64,000 nt of DNA from contig VGMW01000003.1 in NCBI GenBank assembly GCA_016866235.1, positions 163,625 through 227,624 on the forward strand, read 5' to 3'. This DNA is from Bacteroidota bacterium. GTDB taxonomy: Bacteria; Bacteroidota; Bacteroidia; Cytophagales; Cyclobacteriaceae. Every line of letters starts with the position of its first letter. The first letter of the stretch is position 1. The notes under the pieces are model-generated. The model was not told the DNA's origin and ran no database searches. It saw nothing but the letters and a program-made list of their open reading frames with translations. Positions 8,813-17,535 of this stretch are shown piece by piece. A program made the position numbers and the translations under genes.

Positions 8813-10024
8813 ATGAACATTCATGAATATCAGGCCAAAGATATCCTCAAAAAATTCGGCGTCGCAGTCCAGAACGGCATCGTTGCCGACACGCCCGACA
8901 AAGCACTGGCCGCAGCCAAAGAACTTCAGCAAACAACTGGTACTAAGTGGGTTGTAGTGAAATCTCAAATCCACGCCGGCGGACGGGGGAAAGGTACTAT
9001 TCGTGAAACTGGATCCCGTGGTGTCGTACTCGCTAAGTCGCTGGACGAAGTAGTGGAGAAATCCAAAGCCATCCTGGGCGGCACCCTTGTAACCCACCAA
9101 ACCGGTCCCGCCGGAAAAAAGGTCAGCAAGGTCCTAATCGCTGAAGATGTCTACTATCCAGGTGAATCAGAGCCTAAGGAATATTACATGAGCATCCTGT
9201 TGGATCGCGCGACCAGCAAGCCCGTTATAATGGCTTCAACCGAAGGCGGAATGAACATTGAGGAGGTTGCAGAAGCAACACCGGAAAAAATCATTAAGGA
9301 GTGGATCGATCCTGCTTATGGATTACAACCCTACCAGGCAAGAAAGGTTGCTTTTGCGCTAGGTCTGGAGGGTAATGCTTTCAAGGAAATGGTGAAATTC
9401 ATTCACTCGTTATACAGTGCCTACATAGGACTTGACGCATCGATGTTTGAAATTAACCCCGTCCTAAAAACCTCCGATAGCAAAATTCTGGCTGTTGATG
9501 GTAAGGTGAATCTCGATGACAATGCCTTGTTCCGCCACAAAGATTTGGAGGCATTGAGGGACATATCGGAGGAAGATCCACTTGAAGTGGAGGCAGGAAA
9601 ATCAGGATTGAATTACGTCAAGTTGGACGGCAACGTTGGTTGCATGGTCAATGGCGCTGGCTTGGCAATGGCGACAATGGATATCATCAAACTTTCAGGC
9701 GGTGAGCCAGCTAATTTTCTGGATGTCGGAGGTGGCGCGAATGCCCAAACCGTAGAAGCAGGTTTCCGAATTATCCTAAAGGATCCTAATGTAAAAGCGA
9801 TTTTAATCAATATTTTCGGCGGAATTGTGCGGTGCGATCGTGTAGCCAATGGTGTAGTGGAAGCCTATAAAAAGGTGGGTGATATCCCTGTGCCGATTAT
9901 TGTTCGGTTGCAGGGAACCAATGCGGAAGAGGGAGCAAAAATCATCCGTGAATCCGGATTAAAAGTATTTTCGGCCATTCTTCTGAAAGACGCTGCAAAA
10001 AAGATCTCGGAAGTATTGCAATAA
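8813..10024 (+). CDS. sucC: Succinyl-CoA synthetase (ADP-forming) beta subunit
   Basis: SucC joins with SucD to convert succinyl-CoA to succinate with formation of ATP or GTP in the TCA cycle. The product opens with the canonical [17 protein letters not shown] of the ATP-grasp domain, carries the GGRGKG loop, and ends with the CoA-ligase domain ([13 protein letters not shown], then [10 protein letters not shown], then [10 protein letters not shown]). The 403 residues match the usual length. sucD is not adjacent; sucC alone is separated here, which is common in Bacteroidota. The DUF6089 gene follows 37 bp downstream. Confidence 0.96.
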   Translation: MNIHEYQAKDILKKFGVAVQNGIVADTPDKALAAAKELQQTTGTKWVVVKSQIHAGGRGKGTIRETGSRGVVLAKSLDEVVEKSKAILGGTLVTHQTGPAGKKVSKVLIAEDVYYPGESEPKEYYMSILLDRATSKPVIMASTEGGMNIEEVAEATPEKIIKEWIDPAYGLQPYQARKVAFALGLEGNAFKEMVKFIHSLYSAYIGLDASMFEINPVLKTSDSKILAVDGKVNLDDNALFRHKDLEALRDISEEDPLEVEAGKSGLNYVKLDGNVGCMVNGAGLAMATMDIIKLSGGEPANFLDVGGGANAQTVEAGFRIILKDPNVKAILINIFGGIVRCDRVANGVVEAYKKVGDIPVPIIVRLQGTNAEEGAKIIRESGLKVFSAILLKDAAKKISEVLQ

Positions 10025-10061
10025 AACCTTTCTGGGTAAATTTAATCTCCAAAATTTCATC

Positions 10062-10928
10062 GTGGTGAGATTAAACCTTTTACTGATTGCGATCCTTCTA
10101 CCATTTATTTGTGACGCGCAATCGTTTTTTAATCTCCGAAGACATAGAAACCTTACAGTTTTCGCTGGTTCCGGGACTGCAGCATATTTTGGTGAATTAT
10201 CGAATCCTGGTAAGCTCAACAAGCCCAGGTATAGTTTCGTTGCAGGCTCTGAATTCTTTTTTCTGCCACGATTTTCATTGCGCGCAGAAGCCATTTGGTT
10301 CCGGATCGCAGGGGATGATGCGATTGCAAACGATGACCGAAAACTTCGCAACCTCTCCTTTTTTGCGAACAACAAAGAGTTCAACGCCGTAGCAACGGTC
10401 AATCTCGTGCCGCTACCCTCCCGGTTTGATCTTCGATCGTATTTTAATGTCTATGGTTTTGCCGGAATGGGATTACTGGTCATGAACCCGAAAACCAAGT
10501 ACGATGGAAAAACTTATGCCTTACAGCCCATTCAAACCGAAGGCGTGGCATACAGTCGATTTCAACCTGCCTTTCCGGTTGGATTTGGAATCCGATTCAC
10601 CTACAAAATGGCGGCAAGTATTGTCGCCGAGGGTGGCTATCGGTTTTTGAGAACAGATTACTTGGATGATGTAAGTGGAATTCCAGACCCTGATCGGCCA
10701 ACAAAAGGAAAGTTTCCAGATCCAGCCACGCTTTCAAGTGATATCGCTAGAACACTTTCAGATCGTAGTAACGGACAAGCTGTGGTCCGTGGAAATCCAA
10801 CATTTAACGATGGTTATTTCCTTTTCAACATCAAGCTGGAATACTATCTCGAGCATGCCTTTGACCCATTTCATAAGGATCGCCTGAAGACCATACGAGC
10901 CATAGATAAGGCCCCGAGGCGAAAATAA
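10062..10928 (+). CDS. DUF6089-type outer-membrane barrel protein
   Basis: The product begins with a signal peptide (about residues 1-19, ending CDAQ). It then shows the pattern I associate with the DUF6089/THC0290_0291 group of Bacteroidota: LTVFAGSGTAAYFGEL, a PRYSFVAGSEFFF strand, NNKEFNAVATVNLVP, VYGFAGMGLLVMNPKTKYDGKTY, and the late GYRFLRTDYLDDVSG. All point to a beta barrel anchored in the outer membrane. The start is GTG (10062 or 10065). A weak promoter (TTG 10015-10017, 19-base spacer, TAAATTTA) overlaps the end of sucC. It ends three bases short of the convergent 1501-residue gene. Function unknown. Confidence 0.75.
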   Translation: MVRLNLLLIAILLPFICDAQSFFNLRRHRNLTVFAGSGTAAYFGELSNPGKLNKPRYSFVAGSEFFFLPRFSLRAEAIWFRIAGDDAIANDDRKLRNLSFFANNKEFNAVATVNLVPLPSRFDLRSYFNVYGFAGMGLLVMNPKTKYDGKTYALQPIQTEGVAYSRFQPAFPVGFGIRFTYKMAASIVAEGGYRFLRTDYLDDVSGIPDPDRPTKGKFPDPATLSSDIARTLSDRSNGQAVVRGNPTFNDGYFLFNIKLEYYLEHAFDPFHKDRLKTIRAIDKAPRRK

Positions 10929-10931
10929 CCC

Positions 10932-13900
10932 TCATCGACTCACCACCCATTTGATCGTTTTTGTACTGGCTGATGTGCTGATTTCAACCAGATATACGCC
11001 TGGCTTGATGCCTTCGATGCTAAGTTCATTTCCAGGAGTTGGCTGATGTTTTTCCAATACCATTCTACCGAGTTGATCCCTGACCACAACCCTGACCAGA
11101 TGCTCACCTCCTGTAAAAATTCTAAATCTGCCGTCTGCAGATGGATTAGGATAAAGTCTGAATGCCTCCTTTGTGTCCATAAAATCCGCTTTACGCTTCC
11201 TAATGAAAAACCGGTTCAAGGAAACGCTGTCACGAAGTTCAAATGAATACGAACCCCCTGTAATCCTATGGGCTTCATTTAGTTCCCGATCAACAAGCTC
11301 CAGGTCATCCAAGTTAAACCCTGATGCTGGTTCAAATCGAAGGCTCATACTTGATGTTTTAGGTGCTCTTATTTCAATCGGTATTTCCGTAACATCCGAG
11401 ATGGCATAATGCGCCATGGACTGCCCATCTTCAGATCGGAGATTCACAGATAATTTCTCGCCAGGAAGGGCAAATCCATGTTGATGTGAATCAATATTAC
11501 CCTTTGATGTTGAGTTCATTACAAAGAAAGAACTTACCTCTGCTTGATCTGATTTAAGTATGATTCTTAGGTGTGGATAAATCGACGCTGACTGGCGATA
11601 AAACCGCGCCTGACTTGTTTTGGCTTGCTCATGTGCCACCAACCTTGGATTGGCTCCGGTGCTATGTATCCAGAAGGCCTGCCCCAGCGCGATCTTTCCA
11701 CCAGGTAAATCACCAATTCCTGTAGACGCGTCATAAGTTTTATAGGTTCCATTGGACACATCTTTAACAAATATCAGCGGATGGATATTCACCATTGGCC
11801 CTCCCCGACCATCAGACCATTTGGACGGATCCAATGACCAAACAATGTCCGAGGGGTAAGGATTCGCCACCAGGTTCCATCCATCATCGGGCCAGTTGGG
11901 TGGATTGGAGAACGTATGGGTGACTTTCAAATCAACATCGCCTCTTGATTCCCCTGACTTCAATTCACCCTTGACCGTCCAATGGAATCCCTTCCAGGCC
12001 CAGTAGTCATTTGGCATAAGTATATACCCTCTACCAGACCACAATGGACTGGTAAAACCCTGTCGAACAAACCCATAATCCTTATACCCGAGTACAGTTT
12101 CTTCATAACTGTAGGAATATCGAAGGTTAAACCAATCGCAAGGAACTAGGTCCTGGAAACGGGCACCTGACACCGGACTACCAATGTAGCGGTAATCCCG
12201 ACCCACCGGAGGCATGTACCGTCTAACTGAAATCTGTCCAATAAGCCGTGTGGTTAACGGTATTGGATCGATCCCGGCAGACCCCGCAGGACTTGTCTCT
12301 AACACCAGCAGTCCATCGCCACAATGGAGAATCGAATGATCGCCCAGTTTGAGCCTGCCTGTAAGATTTATTCCCGTTTGAACGGTAACCGTATCCTTTG
12401 TAAGAACTTTTAGATCACGTACCGCGAGCCTATGAGTACCTGAAATGATCTGCTTTCCCTGCCCGATTAAATCCACCTGTGCCGAATCAGCATGGATTGG
12501 GCCGTTCAACCTTAGATCTCCCCCAATTTGTACCTGCTCTGGAATTAACAGTGATCCCGAAACAGTCAAATGATTCAATGCTAGCGGTGCATTACCCTTC
12601 AATTGACCTTCACCTGAAAATTGAACAGTACCATTCGCCGCTTCAAAAACTCCATTGTTGTCAAAAATCCCATCAATCTCCATGACTGCAGGTGCTTTGA
12701 TGTATGCATTATTGACCACGGAGCCAGTCTTTAATGTATCACCTGTTATTTTAAATCTACCACTATTGATTATCAATGATTTATCAATCTCTAATTGATT
12801 TAAAATCTCAATTGAATCTTTCACTCCAACCACCACATTATTCAAGGAACCTAGGGCCTCATTTCCTGATTTCATGGATTGTCCATAATAATAAAGGTCA
12901 TAGGATCCCGATCTAGGCGGTATGCCCGTGTATTCAGCACTAGACCATCTGATCACTTTTGAATCAGTCCCAATGGTTAATGAGTCGGTAAGATTTGCAA
13001 GTCTACCATTAGACAGGATCAATGAGTCAGAAACCATAACCGCCCGATTTAATGAAACCACACCCCCAAGGTCAACCTTCATTGTACTTAAAGCACCTCT
13101 TGACTCCGGGCCAGCCTCCAATGAATTGAATACCTGCCCACTTGCATATTCCAGATGGTAGGGGCCTCCGGTCGGTGGATTTGAATTCAATGCCGCTAAA
13201 GCAGCGTCGGGTGTTCTGATTATGGAGGCATTAGGATCCATGGAAAGGAAATTTCCAACCTCAAACTCACCATCCTTCAGAAAAAGCTGACCTGTAATAT
13301 TGAGTGGTGACTTTAAACGAATGTGCGGCGTGATCGGAACGCCAGTAATAGGATTGGTCTGCGCAGATCTGTCCAATATGAGTTTTCCAAGGTTATTCGC
13401 GGAACCTGAGAAGGCAAGGTTGTTATCAATCCCTCCGAAGGCTGATGTAATCAGCAAAACTGAACTCATGTCGGACATCAGGACTCCGTTAGGCTGGTTG
13501 GTCTGGATGTTTCTTTGTAGCTCTAGGCTCGTGCCACCAAAATCCAGTCTGCCGCCGAATAGAATCATCGGGGAAATTATTTTAAGTGGTGCCGTTATTT
13601 TCAGATCACCAGATTGGATGGTCAGTCCACCGGTGTATCCTGATGCAGTGGAAAAATTTCCAAGTACCAGTTCCTGATCGATTTGTAATCGGGTATTTCC
13701 TCCGGGAATATTCAGATTTAGTGATTCTAGGTTAAAAGGTTGATCAACTGGAAATGATCTGGAGAAAACCCTTGGTGAACCACCAATGTTAACCTGAGAA
13801 TTATTTCCACGGAATTGAATAAATCGACTTCCCCTGAAATCACCATTTAAATTGAGGACAGTATTCCCCGTATTGGACGTAAGGCTACTGGAAATCACCA

Positions 13901-15437
13901 TGCCATTTCCTTCCAACACCAATGCGCCATCGACCGTAAGTGCCACAGCCGATGTTTGATTACTGGTATTTACCTCTATACCACCACCGGAGATATCCAG
14001 ATTACCCCTGACCGTCAGGTTATTTTTAGACACCACGAGATTACCTCGTATAATAGAGAGATCACCTCCGCAAACAGCAGTTGTACCGGTGGCTGCGGTG
14101 GATACCCCTGTGGAATTATCAATGATGGATTTAACTCCACTGGTTGATGGATGGTCACCTCCAATAAATTGTGGACTTGTGCCGCCATAAATAATGGTTG
14201 ATCCTGAACGCCAGGTTTGTGTTCTGACCTTTATGGAACCATTATTGTTCTGCCCTTTTTGAATGGCACCCAGCGGGTCAGATGACTCCACGATCAATGT
14301 CGCGCCGCCGGTAAGGTCACCACATTCGAAAGTGTTACCGACAAAACTTGATCCATCAGGAACCCTTACAAATGCACCTGGTGCCAGATGATAATGGAAT
14401 GATCCTACGATATTTCCACGATTGATGAATAGCTGTGTTGTTCTTCCCTCTAAAAACAAATCCCCTACCCGATTGGAGTAAGCAACACTGGCATCAATGG
14501 TACCGCCCTCTAAACGAAAGTCACCCTTTACCCTCAAATCAGCACCAGAGGAAGATGTACCACCGGATCCGCTGCTGAAATAGAGTAAGCCCTGATTCAT
14601 AAAAAATCTACCCGCAATATTGAACACTGAAATTCCTTGTTCACAGTATCGTGATCCAAGTGGATTGGAAGACCGAAAATTAAAATCACCACCTACGGAA
14701 ACCGTTACTAAACTATTGCATAACCCTGTTTTTGAAATAGAGAATCTGGCGCTTCCATCAACATTAAAATCACCACCGATTGAAAGATTGTGGTTGGAAG
14801 CTTTGGTTAGCCTAAGGACTTGTCCATTGGTCGTTTTTATGGTGAAGGAGCCGCTAATATTGCTCAGTAAACCATTCAAAAAGAAGTCGGCTGTGAGCAG
14901 AGGTGTATCCCAAACCACATTTCCGAAAGATTGTGACCATTGTCCAGCGGACGTAGCCTCGGTGGTTGATGTATAGCCAATGATAGAAACAGTTGAAAAA
15001 TTTGACCAGCTGGCCAAAGGAATGACACCCTCTGAATCTGAGAAGTTGTGCAGATAGGTAGATTCCGGACCGAAAATTAGGCCATCGCGGTCACCTTGAA
15101 GTGCGCCTCGATTGATGATCTTTCCACCCGATCCAACGATAAGGTATCGGTTTGAAGGCCCCTTGGTTACTTCAGCTGTTGAGGAGAGTTCTAGTGTTCC
15201 AAGGATAAGCGTGTTATCAAGCGCAATCTTTTCGTTGATCAACAGTTGATGCCCTGATTGCACGGTTATGGAATCGCTGCTTGCATTTGGGAATGTACTG
15301 GATGTAATCCATCCGCTGGTTGAATAAACTTCCCAAACCGTTTTATCGATCCAGTTTCCACTTTTTGCAGATCTGAATACCTGCGAATAAGAAGGGATGC
15401 AAAAAAGTAGAAATAGTAAAGGCGTTAGAATTTTCAT
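10932..15437 (-). CDS. Large T9SS-secreted surface protein (1501 aa, type A sorting domain)
   Basis: A signal peptide (residues 1-18, ending SYSQ) is followed by an opening typical of Bacteroidota surface proteins (FRSAKSGNWIDKTVWE, then DSITVQSGHQLLIN). About 1000 residues of repetitive beta-strand text follow (INRG..., LVLEGNG..., GNLVVSKNNLTVRGNLDISGG), suggesting a long right-handed beta-helix stalk. A second globular part (about 1080-1330) carries WFNLRYSYSYEE and NLVANPYPSDI, as in T9SS proteins with no enzymatic domain. The last 75 residues form a type A sorting domain with the YPNPSADGRF motif, ending KTIKWVVSR. It would be exported by T9SS and anchored to the cell surface; adhesion is an inference. 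No catalytic motif seen. Confidence 0.85.
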   Translation of the reverse strand: MKILTPLLFLLFCIPSYSQVFRSAKSGNWIDKTVWEVYSTSGWITSSTFPNASSDSITVQSGHQLLINEKIALDNTLILGTLELSSTAEVTKGPSNRYLIVGSGGKIINRGALQGDRDGLIFGPESTYLHNFSDSEGVIPLASWSNFSTVSIIGYTSTTEATSAGQWSQSFGNVVWDTPLLTADFFLNGLLSNISGSFTIKTTNGQVLRLTKASNHNLSIGGDFNVDGSARFSISKTGLCNSLVTVSVGGDFNFRSSNPLGSRYCEQGISVFNIAGRFFMNQGLLYFSSGSGGTSSSGADLRVKGDFRLEGGTIDASVAYSNRVGDLFLEGRTTQLFINRGNIVGSFHYHLAPGAFVRVPDGSSFVGNTFECGDLTGGATLIVESSDPLGAIQKGQNNNGSIKVRTQTWRSGSTIIYGGTSPQFIGGDHPSTSGVKSIIDNSTGVSTAATGTTAVCGGDLSIIRGNLVVSKNNLTVRGNLDISGGGIEVNTSNQTSAVALTVDGALVLEGNGMVISSSLTSNTGNTVLNLNGDFRGSRFIQFRGNNSQVNIGGSPRVFSRSFPVDQPFNLESLNLNIPGGNTRLQIDQELVLGNFSTASGYTGGLTIQSGDLKITAPLKIISPMILFGGRLDFGGTSLELQRNIQTNQPNGVLMSDMSSVLLITSAFGGIDNNLAFSGSANNLGKLILDRSAQTNPITGVPITPHIRLKSPLNITGQLFLKDGEFEVGNFLSMDPNASIIRTPDAALAALNSNPPTGGPYHLEYASGQVFNSLEAGPESRGALSTMKVDLGGVVSLNRAVMVSDSLILSNGRLANLTDSLTIGTDSKVIRWSSAEYTGIPPRSGSYDLYYYGQSMKSGNEALGSLNNVVVGVKDSIEILNQLEIDKSLIINSGRFKITGDTLKTGSVVNNAYIKAPAVMEIDGIFDNNGVFEAANGTVQFSGEGQLKGNAPLALNHLTVSGSLLIPEQVQIGGDLRLNGPIHADSAQVDLIGQGKQIISGTHRLAVRDLKVLTKDTVTVQTGINLTGRLKLGDHSILHCGDGLLVLETSPAGSAGIDPIPLTTRLIGQISVRRYMPPVGRDYRYIGSPVSGARFQDLVPCDWFNLRYSYSYEETVLGYKDYGFVRQGFTSPLWSGRGYILMPNDYWAWKGFHWTVKGELKSGESRGDVDLKVTHTFSNPPNWPDDGWNLVANPYPSDIVWSLDPSKWSDGRGGPMVNIHPLIFVKDVSNGTYKTYDASTGIGDLPGGKIALGQAFWIHSTGANPRLVAHEQAKTSQARFYRQSASIYPHLRIILKSDQAEVSSFFVMNSTSKGNIDSHQHGFALPGEKLSVNLRSEDGQSMAHYAISDVTEIPIEIRAPKTSSMSLRFEPASGFNLDDLELVDRELNEAHRITGGSYSFELRDSVSLNRFFIRKRKADFMDTKEAFRLYPNPSADGRFRIFTGGEHLVRVVVRDQLGRMVLEKHQPTPGNELSIEGIKPGVYLVEISTSASTKTIKWVVSR

Positions 15438-15534
15438 GGTCTTTTTTGACCACGAAAATGATTAACCGGTTACTTTCAGGCTACGGGAAAAACACCCAAT
15501 TGGAAGGGGATTTTGACGGGTTTTTTTGGCCTGC

Positions 15535-16674
15535 CTACCCTTCCGAAACTCTAAATTTATAATAAGTTGATTTGAATTCAGGGACTATCTCTTTCATCAA
15601 GGCTACCATTTTTAGTTCATTCCGATCCTGAATCAACTCATAAAACAGATCAACTAAAATTGAGATTTCTTTAAAGTCCATTTCTTGAATCTTTGCCTTC
15701 AAAATTTTTGGATGGTGTGTAGGAATGGTGTTTTCAGTTTGATAGAATAATTCCTCAGATAGCTTTTCGCCCTCACGCAGACCTGTAAATACAATTTCAA
15801 TATCTTTTCCTTGTTCTTTACCCGACAATTCAATCATTCTTTTAGCCAGGTCTAAAATGCTAATTGGCGTACCCATATCAAAGAGAAAAATTTCTCCTCC
15901 CTGACCAATTGCACCTGCTTCGAGGACAAGCCTGCATGCCTCCGGTACAGACATAAAATATCGACACACCTCGGGATGAGTAACTGTAAGAGGTCCACCA
16001 GATTTAATTTGACGTTGGAAAATCGTGAAGACTGAGCCACTGGAACCCATTACATTACCGAACCGCGTAGTAACAAATTGAGCATATCCGTAATTAGATT
16101 TTCCCAAAGACTGCACATAGAGCTCCGCGACCCTTTTCGTGCAGCCCATGATACTTGTAGGATTTATAGCCTTATCGGTTGAAATCATAATGAACTTTTC
16201 AACTCCAAATTTAAGCGCAAAGTCAGCAACTATTTTTGTCCCAAGTATATTAACACGGACGGCCTCAGAAGGATTTTTTTCCATCATCGGTAAATGCTTA
16301 TACGCGGCAGCGTGATAGATGACTTCAGGCTTGAATTCCTCGAATATAGATTCCATTCTACCCTTATCTGTTACATCGGCAAGCAAGTAAACCAAGCGTG
16401 CCTTTCCCTTGATCTCAGCAAGCTCCAATTCAAGTTCGTACAGCTGTGTTTCTACCTAATCAACTAAGATTAGGACACGAGGCTGAAGGTTTAATATTTG
16501 CCTGAAGAGTTCAGAGCCTATGGAACCTGCAGCCCCTGTAATTAAAACAGACTTGTTAACGGTGGTTGACAAGAGAACGCTGTCAGATAAAACAATTTCA
16601 TCTCTACCAAGAACATCTTCTACGGTGAAGTTTTTTATTTTACTTAATTCATCCTTAATTATTCTATCCTTCAT
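15535..16674 (-). pseudogene. Remnant of a CapD/WbpM-type polysaccharide epimerase/dehydratase: 5'-truncated, in-frame amber codon
   Basis: Read on the minus strand from 16674, the frame carries the interdomain linker (VEDVLGRDEI), the NAD-binding TGAAGSIGSEL loop and then VLILVD. A TAG stop at 16458-16456 follows, and the frame continues with VETQLYELELELAEI, the AAAYKHLP motif, the STDKAINP catalytic segment (Lys of the YxxxK-like site) and the normal C-terminus. The stop lies exactly where relatives have a Gln in VDQxE, so a single CAG-to-TAG change explains it. About 250 residues of the usual four-helix membrane domain and first Rossmann domain are missing upstream; double stops lie 60 bases before the ATG. 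Intact relatives make UDP-sugar intermediates for capsule and exopolysaccharide. Probably dead. Confidence 0.85.
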
Positions 16675-16746
16675 GTCAGAGTATTTAGGTCGTTTTTTAG
16701 GATGTTATCATGAAAACAAATCCAATGAAGGACCAAAAAAATAAAG

Positions 16747-16950
16747 TCATAAGGACTGACTTTTTTTAGTAGAGAATCTTGTAATCAGAAGGGAAAAAAT
16801 AAATCCAGAAAAGCAACCCATGATCACCAACATCCATATGAAATCATCAACGGGCACGGTACCAGGGTTGGATGGCGGCGGAGGAGGTTGCCCAGCCATC
16901 AAGTCAACAAAAGAGATACTATAAATGACAAATAATAAGAATCTTTTCAT
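16747..16950 (-). CDS. 67-residue membrane peptide with PPPPP and VD motifs (possible sorting-signal peptide)
   Basis: The product has a signal peptide (about residues 1-19, ending LMAG), then GQPPPPPSNPGTVPVDD, one hydrophobic helix (about 38-58) and a short basic tail (TRFSTKK). This layout of a Pro-rich stretch, a Pro-Ile/Val-Asp motif, a transmembrane helix and basic residues resembles the tiny PID-CTERM-like sorting proteins found near exopolysaccharide genes in Bacteroidota. It sits between the remnant epimerase and a headless T9SS fragment, so it may be a survivor of a decayed surface-polysaccharide locus. The family assignment is from memory of the pattern and is uncertain; no enzyme partner is in the window. 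Confidence 0.6.
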   Translation of the reverse strand: MKRFLLFVIYSISFVDLMAGQPPPPPSNPGTVPVDDFIWMLVIMGCFSGFIFSLLITRFSTKKSQSL

Positions 16951-16965
16951 TCGGATATACTCAAA

Positions 16966-17535
16966 TTAATGTTTTGGAATAATTAATTTCTTCATTTGTT
17001 GACCCGAGCTATGAGTCAATTTCAGGAAATATACACCCGGCTTAAACTCAGTTAAATCAATTCGATTATCAGTTAGCCCTGAAAAATGACTGATCTTCAA
17101 CCCTGAAGAATTAAATATCTGCAATACACAATCTGAGATTCTTTGATTGGAATTGATAAATACAAAGTTACTAAGTGAAGGATTTGGATAAATTTCAAAT
17201 GCCAGGAAATCCTTTTTTGTTTTTGGCTTAAGGGAGAGATAAAACCTATCTCTAACGTCATTACCGGGTTCATGAACAACAAAATCATATTTCCGATTTT
17301 CAATAAGCACAGAGTGACCAGTATAGTTATCAATAAGATAAAGATTGTGACTAAAAATAAAATCTTCCGCAAACTCAAAATTTAAACTGTACAATCCTTT
17401 ATCTCGCACCCTATAACCAATTGGAATTCTCAAAGAATCAAGTATCGAAAGTTTGGTGAACTCAGGATTTAATTTGTTTTGAATTAAGACATCTAGGAAA
17501 CTCGCACTCCCGCGTGTTCCTTTTCTAATCCTCAC
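16966..17535 (-). pseudogene. Headless fragment of a T9SS type A surface protein
   Basis: The frame holds 189 residues without a signal peptide. Its content is the pre-terminal beta region of T9SS cargo proteins (LSILDSLRIPIGYRV, then LYLIDNYTGHSVLI and DRFYLSL), followed by a complete type A sorting domain (FEIYPNPSLSNFVFI to KKLIIPKH). Such C-termini normally end proteins of 500-2000 residues. The nominal GTG start overlaps the stop of the 624-residue gene upstream, and there is no room for an export signal. It therefore looks like the 3' end of a gene whose 5' part was lost by recombination. A short translated product could not reach the T9SS. Confidence 0.75.

Noticed and set aside
10932..15437. 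Several plus-strand open frames of 60-125 codons inside the 1501-residue gene
   Set aside because: They lie antisense to a protein with a clear signal peptide and sorting domain, and their translations show no family features.
16456..16458. Amber codon as programmed recoding (pyrrolysine or selenocysteine-like)
   Set aside because: The gene also lacks its 5' half, no recoding element or special tRNA is seen, and the position is normally Gln; decay is simpler.
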